Source: an uncultured Pseudomonadota bacterium
Lineage (GTDB): Bacteria; Myxococcota_A; UBA796; CAJQPC01
Length of the DNA: 55,768 nt
Assembly: GCA_913060515.1 (NCBI GenBank)
Contig: CAJXRZ010000038.1
Location: forward strand, 1-55,768
Direction of reading: 5' to 3'
Positions 31,704 to 40,720 of this stretch are shown here, one piece after another; position 1 is the stretch's first letter; each line of letters begins with the position of its first letter. The notes beneath the pieces were generated by a model. The model saw only the letters and a program-made list of their open reading frames with translations, did no database searches and was not told the origin of the DNA. A program made the position numbers and the translations under genes.

Positions 31704-33989
31704 CTATTCGACGTACCCCAAGGCCCTGAGCAGCTCCAGCTCCCCCTGGTCCAGGGCCCCGGCCCCCTGTCCGTATGCGGCCTCAAAGGCCTGTGCGGCC
31801 TTGTCCTGCTGCGCGCGCCAGGTCTCTAGGGCCGTGGTGGCCTTGGAGGCGGAGCGGCTCTCACAGGGGTCCTGGGCCAGGTCCATGTCCAGGGTGCGGC
31901 TGCCGTTGTCCCAAGTCTTGACCCCTTCATTGGAGACCCAGGCGTACTGCTCGGGGGCGCCGGGGGTCCAGGTGAAGCGCACCAAGGAACTGCCGATGCC
32001 TTCCCGTTCAGGGGCTTGACCGCCTTCCATTAGGCCCCGCAGGCTGTGCCCATCGGCTTGGGGCAGCGCCTCCAGACCGGCCAGGTCCAAGAGCGTGGGG
32101 GCCACGTCGATCAGGCTGACGGGGGCGTCGATGACCTGTGGAGCGATGTGTTCAGGGGCCCAGATGACCATGGGGATCTGAATCTGAGACTGGGCCAGTC
32201 CGGTGCCATGGCTCCAGAGCCCGTGGTCCCAAAAGCTCTCTCCATGGTCGCTGACGAGGACCACGATGGTGTCTTTGTCGTGGCCGCTGCGCTGGAGCTG
32301 TTCCATGAACTCGGCAAAGAGCGGGTCGCTGTCCTGGACCGACTGGGCGTAGACGGGCCAACTTCGGTCCTCGACGGTGCCTTGCTCGGTGCGCTTCAAG
32401 TAGTACTGGTGCACATCCAGGGTGTGCACGTAGGCGAACACCGGACGGTCTTGCTGCGCCCACCACGCGAAGAGATCGGCGTGCAGCTCTTGGGCGCTGG
32501 GGGTCTGACCCAGGCTCCTCTCCAGCCCCCATCTTGTAGGGGGCATCGCGGTCTCAAAGCCGCGGTCCAGGCCGCTCAAGGTGCTGCCCAAGGGACTGCT
32601 GGCGAAGCTTGCGGTGGCCCAACCGGCTTGGGTGAAGCGCTCCTGAATCAGAGGCACCTGCTCGGGCAGGCGGTCCGCCAGGGTCTGTGCGCCCACCCGG
32701 TGCGTTGTGGGGTAAATGCCGCTCATCAGGCTTGGAATGCTGGGTTTGGTCCAGCAAGAAGGCGAGTTGGCCAGGGCGAAGCGCGCCCCCTGCTTGGCGA
32801 AGGCGTCGTAGGCGGGCGTCTCCCACTGGGCGCCGTAGACACCCAGGGCGTCCGCTCTCAGGGTGTCCACCAAGTAGATCACGACGTTCAGGCTGTCTTT
32901 GGCCGGGCGCTCCACGCGCAGGTTGCCGATGAAGGCCCACGCGGAGTCTGTCGCCGCGAGCTCCACCGTCACCCGCTGGCCGGCCCAGGGGCTCAAATCC
33001 AAGCTCTGGTCTCGCCAGGTGGGCGTGGCGGCAAGGGGCATCACCATCTCGCCGATTCGCACCTCGCTCTCTCCACCGGCTGCCGACCAGCGCAGTCTCT
33101 GTCCGCTCTGGGCCTCCAGCTCGTGGCGAATCGCGCTGCCAGGCTCCATTGTCCAAGCGGGGTGGATCACGCCCTCAAAGTCCAGGCGCGCCTGGGCCAC
33201 CCCAGGCTCAAAGCGCTGGGATGCGTCGGCCAGAGCGCCCCCCAAGACGGTGCCCGGTGCCCCCTCAAAGCGCACTTGAATCGCCGAGAACTCCGTGGCT
33301 GAGTCCCACGCAGCGCCCAGGATCTCCTGAGGGTCCAAGCGCAGCTCCAGAGCGCCTTGGTGGGCACGGTCCACGGGGAAGCGCCGCAGGTTTAGGGCGA
33401 TCTGGGCGGCGTCAAAGCTGCCCGTCGGAGAGAGGTAGACCTCGACGGCGCGCACCCCTTCCGAGGGCTCCAGGCGCAGGGTCAGGCTGCCGCTTGCGGG
33501 GGCAGGCTCTTGCAGCTGGATCCGCCAGCCATCAACGCTCTCCGCCCAGGCCTCCAGGGGCACGCCTGCGCTGCGCTCCGCTGGGCTCTCTGGGAGCATC
33601 ACCGTGGCAGAGTCGGTATCCATCCAGGAGATGCGAGCGCCAGGATGGGGGAGGGAGGCGATGGCTTGGCCCTGACCGCTGCTGGCGGGGGCCTGGGCTT
33701 GGCAGGCATGGGTCTCATGAACGCGCCGTCCGTCCGCGACCGAGGCCAATGTGAGGCCCAAGACAGCCACGCCACCCCAAGCCAGGCGCCAGGATCGTGG
33801 GGCAGCCAGTGTCGGCAGCGTGACGACTAGGGCCGCCAGAGGAAACCAGAGGGTGGTGCGGGTCAGGAGCCCGAGAGAGCAGGCAGCGAGCAGCAGCCCC
33901 AGCCCAACCCTGAGCTTTGAAGAATCGAGCCAGGCCGCGAGTAGGGCGATCAGGCCCACCAGGGGCAACAAGGGTGCGTTGGGCAGCAT
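31704..33989 (-). CDS. Membrane-anchored sulfatase-fold hydrolase
   Basis: A 761-residue enzyme starting at ATG 33989 (MLPNAPLLPLVGL). The N-terminal 95 residues contain three or four membrane helices. A beta-rich periplasmic region follows (about 100-365), then the alkaline-phosphatase/sulfatase domain (about 366-761) with IYLVDTLRADALGVYGAQ, VVLVSDHGESFWDHGLWSHG and a C-terminal LLRALGYVE. The nucleophile segment is SCWTKPSIPSLMSG. Counting back ten residues from the final Gly puts Thr414, not a Cys, at the catalytic position, and the Arg of CxPxR is missing. The nearby Cys412 is two residues off. It is likely a Thr-nucleophile phosphodiesterase or phosphotransferase acting on envelope substrates. 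Confidence 0.84.
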   Translation of the reverse strand: MLPNAPLLPLVGLIALLAAWLDSSKLRVGLGLLLAACSLGLLTRTTLWFPLAALVVTLPTLAAPRSWRLAWGGVAVLGLTLASVADGRRVHETHACQAQAPASSGQGQAIASLPHPGARISWMDTDSATVMLPESPAERSAGVPLEAWAESVDGWRIQLQEPAPASGSLTLRLEPSEGVRAVEVYLSPTGSFDAAQIALNLRRFPVDRAHQGALELRLDPQEILGAAWDSATEFSAIQVRFEGAPGTVLGGALADASQRFEPGVAQARLDFEGVIHPAWTMEPGSAIRHELEAQSGQRLRWSAAGGESEVRIGEMVMPLAATPTWRDQSLDLSPWAGQRVTVELAATDSAWAFIGNLRVERPAKDSLNVVIYLVDTLRADALGVYGAQWETPAYDAFAKQGARFALANSPSCWTKPSIPSLMSGIYPTTHRVGAQTLADRLPEQVPLIQERFTQAGWATASFASSPLGSTLSGLDRGFETAMPPTRWGLERSLGQTPSAQELHADLFAWWAQQDRPVFAYVHTLDVHQYYLKRTEQGTVEDRSWPVYAQSVQDSDPLFAEFMEQLQRSGHDKDTIVVLVSDHGESFWDHGLWSHGTGLAQSQIQIPMVIWAPEHIAPQVIDAPVSLIDVAPTLLDLAGLEALPQADGHSLRGLMEGGQAPEREGIGSSLVRFTWTPGAPEQYAWVSNEGVKTWDNGSRTLDMDLAQDPCESRSASKATTALETWRAQQDKAAQAFEAAYGQGAGALDQGELELLRALGYVE

Positions 33990-34061
33990 GGTGGCCAGCC
34001 TAGCACACGCCACGCCTGCGCCCGGGGCGGGCTATGTTGCCGGGCTTCCCGCCAGGATCCC

Positions 34062-35732
34062 ATGCGCTACGAGCCTCAGAACCCCCTCATCGTCCAGTCT
34101 GACCACAGCTTGCTGTTGGAGACCATGGGCCCCAACTTTCGTGTTGTGCGCGACGCTTTGGTGCGTTTTGCCGAGCTGGTGAAGAGCCCCGAGTACGTTC
34201 ATACGTACCGGATCACGCCCCTGTCTTTGTGGAACGCGGCCAGTGCTGGGCTCGCGCCCGCGGACTTGGTCGAGGTCCTGAACACTTGGTCCAAGTACGA
34301 CGTGCCACCCAACGTTCCGACGTGGGTGGAGGAGACCATGAGCCGCTACGGGCGACTCAAGTTGGTCCCCGAGGGCACCGAGCTGCGCCTGATCGCGGAC
34401 TCCGAGGCGCTGATCCGCGAGATCCGGCACCACAAGTCCACCCGGGAGCTGCTCCAGGAAGACTTGGACGAGCTCAGCATCAAGGTCTACACCGCCCACC
34501 GCGGTGAACTCAAGCAGGTGCTGACCAGCATCGGCCATCCGGTCGAGGACCTTGCTGGCTACGTCGACGGTGACGCTCTGGAAATGGAGATGAGCCCGGA
34601 GACCGAGGACGGAACGCCTTGGGGCCTGCGCGACTACCAGGTAGACGCTGTGGACTCTTTCCACGGCGACGGTCAGGTACACGGTGGCTCCGGCGTGGTC
34701 GTGCTGCCCTGCGGGGCCGGCAAGACCATGGTCGGCATCGGCGCCATGACGCGCTTGGGTATGAAGACCCTGATTCTCTGCACCAACGTGACCGCCCTGC
34801 GTCAGTGGAAGCAGGAGATCTTGGACAAGACCACCCTGACCTTGGACGAGGTCGGCGAGTACTCCGGGGAGAACAAGGACATCAAGCCGGTGACCTTGTC
34901 GACCTACCAGATCCTCACCTGGCGCCGCTCCAAGCACGACGAGTTCGTGCACTTTGGACTCTTCGACCGCCAGCGCTGGGGTCTCATCATGTACGACGAG
35001 GTGCACCTTCTGCCTGCACCGGTCTTCCGCAGCGTGGCCATGCTGCAGGCCCGTCGTCGTCTGGGCCTGACCGCCACCTTGGTGCGCGAGGACGGCAAGC
35101 AGGGCGATGTCTTTGCTCTGATTGGCCCCAAGCGCTTCGACATGCCCTGGAAGGACCTGGAGCACCAAGGCTGGATCGCCAGCGCAAGCTGCACCGAGAT
35201 CCGCATCGGCATGAGCGATGAGGACCGCCTGCGCTACGCCACCGCCGAGGAGCGGGAGAAGTACCGCTTGGCCAGCACCAACTCCCGCAAGGGACCCGTC
35301 GTGCAGGAGCTCTTGCAGCGCCACCCCGACGACAAGGTGCTCATCTTGGGCATGTATGTGGACCAGCTCGAGTGGCTCTCACGTCAGTGGGGACTGCCCT
35401 TGATCACCGGCAAGACCCCTCAGTCGCGCCGCGATCAGCTCTTTGCGGACTTCCGCAGCGGCAAGTCCCGCGCGATGGTCATCTCCAAGGTCGGCAACTT
35501 CTCCGTGGACCTGCCCGATGCCACCGTAGCCATCCAAGTAAGCGGAACTTGGGGCTCTCGGCAGGAAGAGGCCCAACGCTTGGGCCGCATCCTTCGCCCC
35601 AAGAAGGGCGAGAACAAGGCATGGTTCTACAGCTTGGTCACCCGCGAGAGCCGTGAGCAGGATTACGCTGAGAAACGACAGCTCTTCTTGACTGAGCAGG
35701 GCTACAGCTACTCTATCGACGTGCGCAAGTGA
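34062..35732 (+). CDS. XPB/ERCC3-type SF2 DNA helicase
   Basis: A 556-residue bacterial XPB-like helicase behind an AGGA ribosome site. The N-terminal 185 residues (helicase XPB N-domain type, from NPLIVQSDHSLLLE) precede a SF2 core: Walker A LPCGAGKT (215-222), motif Ia TNVTALRQW, DEVH box (312-315), motif III/RED-type LGLTATLVREDGK, motif IV region KVLILGMYVDQLEWL, and motifs V/VI KVGNFSVDLPDATVAIQVS ... RQEEAQRLGRILRP. XPB proteins unwind short DNA stretches in repair. A 69-residue gene overlaps its stop and may encode a partner. Confidence 0.94.
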   Translation: MRYEPQNPLIVQSDHSLLLETMGPNFRVVRDALVRFAELVKSPEYVHTYRITPLSLWNAASAGLAPADLVEVLNTWSKYDVPPNVPTWVEETMSRYGRLKLVPEGTELRLIADSEALIREIRHHKSTRELLQEDLDELSIKVYTAHRGELKQVLTSIGHPVEDLAGYVDGDALEMEMSPETEDGTPWGLRDYQVDAVDSFHGDGQVHGGSGVVVLPCGAGKTMVGIGAMTRLGMKTLILCTNVTALRQWKQEILDKTTLTLDEVGEYSGENKDIKPVTLSTYQILTWRRSKHDEFVHFGLFDRQRWGLIMYDEVHLLPAPVFRSVAMLQARRRLGLTATLVREDGKQGDVFALIGPKRFDMPWKDLEHQGWIASASCTEIRIGMSDEDRLRYATAEEREKYRLASTNSRKGPVVQELLQRHPDDKVLILGMYVDQLEWLSRQWGLPLITGKTPQSRRDQLFADFRSGKSRAMVISKVGNFSVDLPDATVAIQVSGTWGSRQEEAQRLGRILRPKKGENKAWFYSLVTRESREQDYAEKRQLFLTEQGYSYSIDVRK

Positions 35733-35938
35733 CTGAACCCATCCTCCACAAGAACCTCGCCATCCTTCGCGTGACCGAGGCCAGAGTGCTCGACGAGATC
35801 CGCGCGGTGATCCCACTCCAGGACTACAGCCTGGGGGTGCTCTCCGAGACGGAGGTCATCGTTGACCCCGCTCGACTCAGAGAGTTGCGTGAGGCCTTGG
35901 AGTCCCGAGGCCTGCAGGCCTTGGTCAAACGCGTTTAA
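35729..35938 (+). CDS. 69-residue protein coupled to the XPB helicase
   Basis: A small soluble protein starting at GTG 35729, overlapping the helicase stop by GTGA. It is predicted to have alternating short strands and helices (ILHKNLAILRVTEARVLDE; VIVDPARLRELREALESRG). It has no Cys, membrane segment or known motif that I recognise. The tight coupling to an XPB-type helicase suggests a regulator or subunit. Confidence 0.7.
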   Translation: MTEPILHKNLAILRVTEARVLDEIRAVIPLQDYSLGVLSETEVIVDPARLRELREALESRGLQALVKRV

Positions 35939-35961
35939 GTCCTTCATCGCGTTGTCGGGGC

Positions 35962-35990
35962 TTGTCTCAGTGCGCCTTTGGCTACACTAT
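35962..35990 (+). promoter_or_regulatory. Possible promoter of the membrane hybrid kinase
   Basis: TTGTCT (35962-35967), 17 bases, CACTAT (35985-35990). The distance to the ATG at 36011 would leave a leader of about 14 bases. The match is moderate. Confidence 0.3.
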
Positions 35991-36010
35991 CGGGGCAGGC
36001 AGGCCGCGCA

Positions 36011-37675
36011 ATGTCGCTCTCAGACACCAATCCCGAGCTGAAACCCCGCGTTCAAGTCGCGCAAGCGGTTCTCCTGGGTTTCGCGCTCTTAGGTGGGGTG
36101 CTGGGTCTCTACCTCTGGGGTGTGGGGAACCCTAGGGGCGCCCTGGCTTTTCTGCTGGTCTCCCCAGTATCGATCGCCAGCTACGTGGCGCTGCGACGGG
36201 ACCCGAGCACTCTCCCGATCTCGACGCACCTGGTCTCCTTTGTGCTCTTCTCCCTTGGGGTCTTCCTCGCTTGGCGCAACACCGGCGGTGTTGGGGCTCC
36301 GGCTCTGTTTGTTCTGCCTGTCATTCCGCTGCTGGTGGCCTTCCTCATCGGGCCACGAAGCGCCTTGCTCTGGGGTGGCATCTGTGCCCTCACACCGGTC
36401 TTCTTCTGGTTTGCCCAGCCCTACGTTCCGCCTGCGTCTCTGGCCCCGGGGGCGCTCTTGGCTGCCCAAGTCGTCTCGCCGACCGTCTCGGTGTTGACCA
36501 TTCTGGGCTTGGCGCTCTCCTATGAGAAACACATGGACATGCAGCGGCAGGCGCTCAAGCGGGCGAGAGAGACCGCAGAGCAAGCGAGCCGCGCCAAGTC
36601 GGCCTTCCTCGCCTCGATGAGCCACGAGATCCGCACGCCCCTTGGCGGCATTCTGGGCCTCTCAGAGCTCCTCAGTGAGACCGACTTGGATCCGGAACAG
36701 ACACGCATGGTGCAGCTCCTGGATGGATCTGGGCGCTCTCTGCTCAGCCTGCTCAACGATGTCTTGGACTTCTCCCGTGTGGAGGCTGGCGCCCTGCAGT
36801 TGGAGATGCGCCCGCTGGATCTGCGCCTGCTTGCCCAGGACGTGACAGGCCTGATGGGGGGCCAGGCGGTGGACAAGGGCATTGGGTTGGCCACGGTCCA
36901 TCATGGCGAGTCTTGGGTCGTCGGTGACGCCCTTCGCCTTCGCCAGATCCTGCTGAACCTGGTCTCCAACGCCATCAAGTTCACCGAGGAGGGGCAGGTC
37001 GAGCTGCAGGTCGCGTCTTGGCAAGGAAGCGCAGGCAAGCTTCAGGTAGAGCTGCGGGTCAAAGACTCCGGGCCTGGCATTTCTCAAGAGGCCCAGCAGC
37101 GGCTCTTTCAGCCCTTCACCCAAGCCGATGAGGGCATCGCACGTCGCTACGGAGGCTCCGGCTTAGGCTTGGCCATCGTGTACAGGCTCGTAGGGCTGAT
37201 GCAGGGCCAGCTTAGGGTTGAGAGTGTTCCCGGGCACGGCGCCCTCTTCATCGTGCAGCTCGAACTGGAGGCTTGCGCGCCCGCCAAGTTGGCCGAAGAG
37301 AAGACCCCCACCGTCACCCCGGGCCTGTCAGTACTTCTGGCCGAAGACAACCTGGTGAATCAGAAGGTCTTCCAGGCCATGCTGCACCGACTGGGCTGTG
37401 AGGTGACGCTGTCCAAGGATGGGCAGGAAGCGGTGGACTGCGCGCTCGGCGAGAAGGCCTTCGACCTAATTTTGATGGACTGTCAGATGCCCGGAATGAG
37501 CGGGCTGGAGGCCTCGCGTATCTTGCGAGCTGCCGACTACACGGGCCCTATCGTGGCCCTGACCGCCAACGTCACGCCTCAAGACCGGCAGGCCTGTTCG
37601 GAGGCAGGCATGGACGGCTTCTTGCCCAAGCCCCTCTCTCTTCAAGTGCTGGCAATGGAGCTGGGTCAGCTCTAG
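36011..37675 (+). CDS. Membrane-bound hybrid sensor histidine kinase
   Basis: A 554-residue hybrid kinase. Residues about 15-170 contain five or six hydrophobic helices, an integral-membrane sensor module resembling the MASE type with no large periplasmic domain. A short coiled linker leads to DHp H205 ([13 protein letters not shown]), HATPase_c (N-box [28 protein letters not shown]) and a receiver domain (AEDNLVNQ; phospho-Asp D490 in [10 protein letters not shown]; Lys in FLPKPLS). ATG 36011 is preferred; an in-frame TTG lies 33 bases upstream. It is the second hybrid kinase of the window without a cognate Hpt or regulator beside it. Confidence 0.92.
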   Translation: MSLSDTNPELKPRVQVAQAVLLGFALLGGVLGLYLWGVGNPRGALAFLLVSPVSIASYVALRRDPSTLPISTHLVSFVLFSLGVFLAWRNTGGVGAPALFVLPVIPLLVAFLIGPRSALLWGGICALTPVFFWFAQPYVPPASLAPGALLAAQVVSPTVSVLTILGLALSYEKHMDMQRQALKRARETAEQASRAKSAFLASMSHEIRTPLGGILGLSELLSETDLDPEQTRMVQLLDGSGRSLLSLLNDVLDFSRVEAGALQLEMRPLDLRLLAQDVTGLMGGQAVDKGIGLATVHHGESWVVGDALRLRQILLNLVSNAIKFTEEGQVELQVASWQGSAGKLQVELRVKDSGPGISQEAQQRLFQPFTQADEGIARRYGGSGLGLAIVYRLVGLMQGQLRVESVPGHGALFIVQLELEACAPAKLAEEKTPTVTPGLSVLLAEDNLVNQKVFQAMLHRLGCEVTLSKDGQEAVDCALGEKAFDLILMDCQMPGMSGLEASRILRAADYTGPIVALTANVTPQDRQACSEAGMDGFLPKPLSLQVLAMELGQL

Positions 37676-37682
37676 TTTGGTC

Positions 37683-38615
37683 TCAGAAAGGAAGGTCCCA
37701 GTTCTGCGGAACCCGCGCGGTCCCGCGGCCGGCGAAAGGCTGCAGCCTGCGCCAGTCCATGCCGTACTCCACCAGCGAGCCCACCACGGCGATGGCGGCC
37801 ACGACGGCCATGCCACGCACCAGGCGATTGGCCCACTTCGCATCTCCGCCATTGGGCTGCTTGAGCCAGCTGCGGAAGTACAGGTCCACGCCAATCAGGC
37901 CGGGCAGCGCGACCAGCATGCTGCGGGGAAACCAGCCGTAGACGGCGGCGCCCATCGCCAGCAGGCTTGCGGCGTCGATGAGCAGCCGAGCGCTCCAGAG
38001 GGTGACCCTGGGCCCGTGTGTGGCCACCAGGGTGCGGTCCCCGCGGCCCTTGTCTTCCTCTTCCTGCCACGCCTGGGCGGCAAAGGTCAGACCCAACATC
38101 GTCAGGGCAATCACCGCCAAGGTGAGCACGCTGCGGCCGTTGAGGGGGCTGCTGGCCACGGCCATTCCGCCGGCGGGCGTGAGCAGGCCGTAGCCCAGCA
38201 CATTGATCAGCGGTCCGCCCAGAGGATGGGCCTTCCAAGCGATGCGGGGATGTGAGTAGAGCACGGCCAACACGCAGCAGCCGGTGCACGCCAGACCCAC
38301 ACCCAGACCGGAGGCAAAGGCCAAGGCTGAGGCCACGGCCAAGGCCCCATAGGCCCACAGGCTCAGGTGCTCTGGGATGGGCTGATTGCCCCCAAAGAGC
38401 ACCTCACCCTCATCTTTGTCCAGGGCGGCGTTGAGCCAGAGCGTGCCCGCGTGCAGGAACCCCCATGCCGAGAAAGGCAGGAGAAAAATCCAGAAAGAAC
38501 CAACGTTTGCAGCACGCTCCCAGTAGCCGTAGGCCACCCCCACACAGAGGAGCAGCCAGAGCCACGGCAACATGCGTGGCCGAGCGTGGGCCCAGAGGGA
38601 GCGCAGCAGACTCAA
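37683..38615 (-). CDS. UbiA-family prenyltransferase
   Basis: A 310-residue membrane protein with about eight or nine helices. The two Asp-rich motifs of UbiA prenyltransferases are present: LWLNAALDKDEGE (about 60-72, NxxxD type) and AWQEEEDKGRGDR in the second half, with YSHPRIAWKAHPLGG as the usual loop. It would transfer a prenyl or related group to an aromatic or lipid acceptor in the membrane. The start is TTG 38615, immediately after the TAG of the upstream lipoprotein gene. The acceptor is not evident from the context; a CrtI-like oxidoreductase lies nearby on the other strand. Confidence 0.85.
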   Translation of the reverse strand: MSLLRSLWAHARPRMLPWLWLLLCVGVAYGYWERAANVGSFWIFLLPFSAWGFLHAGTLWLNAALDKDEGEVLFGGNQPIPEHLSLWAYGALAVASALAFASGLGVGLACTGCCVLAVLYSHPRIAWKAHPLGGPLINVLGYGLLTPAGGMAVASSPLNGRSVLTLAVIALTMLGLTFAAQAWQEEEDKGRGDRTLVATHGPRVTLWSARLLIDAASLLAMGAAVYGWFPRSMLVALPGLIGVDLYFRSWLKQPNGGDAKWANRLVRGMAVVAAIAVVGSLVEYGMDWRRLQPFAGRGTARVPQNWDLPF

Positions 38616-38939
38616 CTACTCAAAGACCTCGCACTCGTAGTCTCCGTCGTCAAAGTCATCGCAGGAGGCCTTCTTCAGCTCACTGATGCAGTCCGTGGCC
38701 TTCTCCTCGGAGTAGGTCTGGCCCAGCAGGTCACCGGCATCCAGGATGAAGTCAGCCACGTCGGCCCAGTCATCGCGGCAGTCGTCGTCGTCGTCGTAGG
38801 CCGACTCATAGTCCGCCTTGTCGCACTTGTTGATCTGCTTGCACATGGCCTTGCCGTAGGTCTCTGGGAAGTCTTCCTCGGGCACAGAGCAGGCCACCAG
38901 GGCGGGGATGAGGGCGGCCACAAACAAAAAGCGCTTCAT
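38616..38939 (-). CDS. Small acidic lipoprotein
   Basis: A 107-residue lipoprotein. ATG 38939 follows GGAG by seven bases and gives MKRFLFVAALIPALVAC, a normal-length signal with a basic start, unlike most lipoproteins in this window. The mature part is strongly acidic (a run of five Asp in the middle; DFDDGDYECEVFE at the end) with six Cys in the mature part besides the acylated one (AMCKQINKCDK, DDCRDDW, ATDCISELKKASCDD, YECE). Such small Cys/Asp-rich lipoproteins are common in Myxococcota; the function is unknown. It is directly adjacent to the prenyltransferase gene. Confidence 0.8.
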   Translation of the reverse strand: MKRFLFVAALIPALVACSVPEEDFPETYGKAMCKQINKCDKADYESAYDDDDDCRDDWADVADFILDAGDLLGQTYSEEKATDCISELKKASCDDFDDGDYECEVFE

Positions 38940-39000
38940 GAGGTTCTCCATTCTCTTGAGCGGCCGTTCTAACCGCTACAGACCCGGGTGCGCGCCTGGC

Positions 39001-39028
39001 TGTCAGAGGGGGTGTCAGAGGGGGTGTC
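39001..39028 (+). repeat. 12-bp tandem repeat, about 2.4 copies
   Basis: TGTCAGAGGGGG occurs at 39001-39012 and again at 39013-39024, followed by a partial third copy TGTC. The same sequence appears inverted just downstream, as GACACCCCCTGTC and CGACACCCC. The whole 38940-39262 gap (323 bases) otherwise holds no convincing gene. Confidence 0.85.
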
Positions 39029-39046
39029 CAGTTTTCGACACCCCCT
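39019..39046 (+). terminator. Strong 10-bp GC hairpin between divergent genes
   Basis: AGGGGGTGTC (39019-39028) pairs perfectly with GACACCCCCT (39037-39046) around an 8-base loop CAGTTTTC. A further CGACACCCC at 39057-39065 could compete for pairing with the upstream tandem copies. It lies between two divergently transcribed genes, so a role as terminator is not obvious; a regulatory or protein-binding role is equally possible. Confidence 0.5.
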
Positions 39047-39262
39047 GTCAGCTCTTCGACACCCCAGAGGACATGGATCCGCTGCTCAAGGGCATCCTTG
39101 GCTTGGCCCGGTCCCTGCATTGTCCTCAACCAGGGTCAGCAGGCCTCGGTGTGCGCGGCTCAGGGAGGGGGCGTGTACACCGGCGCCTGGCTGACCCCGG
39201 CCTCCCGGGAGTGCAACCTGAGCCCCTGAATGGGCCACTGATGGGCACCCTGGAGCCCGGGC

Positions 39263-40720
39263 TTGAGAGAGGTAGACACCCTGGTGATTGGCTCCGGCTT
39301 CGGAGGCCTCTCCGCTGCCTTGACGCTGTCCGAACAGGGCGTGGACGTGCTCCTAGTCGAGGGCCTCAAGTACCCCGGCGGCTGCGCATCCACCTTCACC
39401 AAGCAGGGCTACGCATTCGAGGCCGGCGCCACGCTCTTCTCCGGCTTTGGCCCCGGGCAGCTGATGCGTGGGTGGATCGAGCGCTACAAGCTCGACGTGC
39501 AGGTACAGATGCTGGACCCCATCGTGGAGCTGCGGGCCCCGGGATTCTACTTGGCGATCCCGGCGCAGCGAGCGGAGCTGGTCTCCAGACTCGCCGCGCT
39601 CTCCGGAGACAAAGCCCAGGGTGTACGAGACTTCTTCGAGGAGCAACGCCGCGTGGCCGATTCCCTCTGGGCACTCTTTGACGACCCCGCCATGCTGCCG
39701 CCCTTTGGGTTGAAGCAGGCCCTGGCCCACGCCGCGCGCAGCCCACGCTACCTGCCTCTCCTGCGCTTGATCGGTCGTCCTCTTCAGGCCGCCTTGGAGC
39801 GCCACGGCGTGCACGAGGTCAGAGCGCTGCGCACCTACCTGGACGCGGTCTGCCAGATCACCGTCCAGGCCCCCGCATCCCAAGCCGAGGCCCCCTTCGC
39901 CATGGGCGCGATGGACTACTACTTCCGCGGGACAGGGCACATCCAAGGGGGCATCGGCCAGCTGGCCTGGGGCCTGGTCTCCGCCATCGAGCAGTGTGGC
40001 GGCGAGGTGCGCATGAGCACCCGGGCCAAGTCGCTGCGGCGCCACGACGGCATGTGGCGGGCGGAGCTTCGCGGGGAGACGGTGCAGGCCCGTCGGGTCG
40101 TGGCCAACCTGCTGCCCCAAGCGGTGATGGCCATGACCGAGACCCAGACACCGGAGCTCCTGGCTCTGGCGGAGCGCGTGGAGCAGGGCTGGGGCGCCGT
40201 GATGCTCTACCTGGCCATCGACGGCGAGGCCTTGGCGCGCCAGCACCCCTACCACTTGGAGCTGGTCCAAGACCCAGATCAGCCCTACGTGGATGGAAAC
40301 CACCTCTTCTGCTCCATCGGCGGCGCGGGGGAGGACCCCTCCGGCCAGCGCACGGTGACGGTGTCCACCCATGTCGCCTTGGCCCCTTTGCAGACCATGT
40401 CCAAAGACGAGCAGGAGCAGCGCATCTCAGCCATTCAAGCCAAGATGGAGCAGGGCCTCAAGGCCTTGGCACCCGAGCTGGTCACCCACCGCGTGGCCAC
40501 CTTTCCGGCCAGTCCACGCACCTGGGAGCGCTTCACCCGGCGTCCCGGTGGTTTTGTGGGCGGCATCCCGCGCACTGCCGGCCTGCACAACTACCAGGGC
40601 ATGATTCCCAGCCCCTTTCTGCCGGAGCTCTACATGGTGGGTGACACGGTCTTTCCTGGGCAAAGCACCCTGGCCACCGCCTTGGGTGGCGTGAAGCTCG
40701 GCACCTGGCTGTCCTCATGA
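39263..40720 (+). CDS. CrtI/CrtISO-like FAD-dependent oxidoreductase
   Basis: A 485-residue flavoprotein of the phytoene desaturase/carotene isomerase/retinol saturase superfamily. Dinucleotide fold: VDTLVIGSGFGGLSAALTL at the N-terminus, then VLLVEGLKYPGGCASTF and YAFEAGATLFSGF. The C-terminal FAD motif reads PELYMVGDTVFPGQSTLATALGGVKLG. The start is TTG 39263, with TGGAG eight bases upstream; no ATG is available in frame. The substrate is probably a polyene or prenyl lipid. A UbiA prenyltransferase is encoded nearby, but divergently. It overlaps the sirtuin gene by ATGA. Confidence 0.88.
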   Translation: MREVDTLVIGSGFGGLSAALTLSEQGVDVLLVEGLKYPGGCASTFTKQGYAFEAGATLFSGFGPGQLMRGWIERYKLDVQVQMLDPIVELRAPGFYLAIPAQRAELVSRLAALSGDKAQGVRDFFEEQRRVADSLWALFDDPAMLPPFGLKQALAHAARSPRYLPLLRLIGRPLQAALERHGVHEVRALRTYLDAVCQITVQAPASQAEAPFAMGAMDYYFRGTGHIQGGIGQLAWGLVSAIEQCGGEVRMSTRAKSLRRHDGMWRAELRGETVQARRVVANLLPQAVMAMTETQTPELLALAERVEQGWGAVMLYLAIDGEALARQHPYHLELVQDPDQPYVDGNHLFCSIGGAGEDPSGQRTVTVSTHVALAPLQTMSKDEQEQRISAIQAKMEQGLKALAPELVTHRVATFPASPRTWERFTRRPGGFVGGIPRTAGLHNYQGMIPSPFLPELYMVGDTVFPGQSTLATALGGVKLGTWLSS

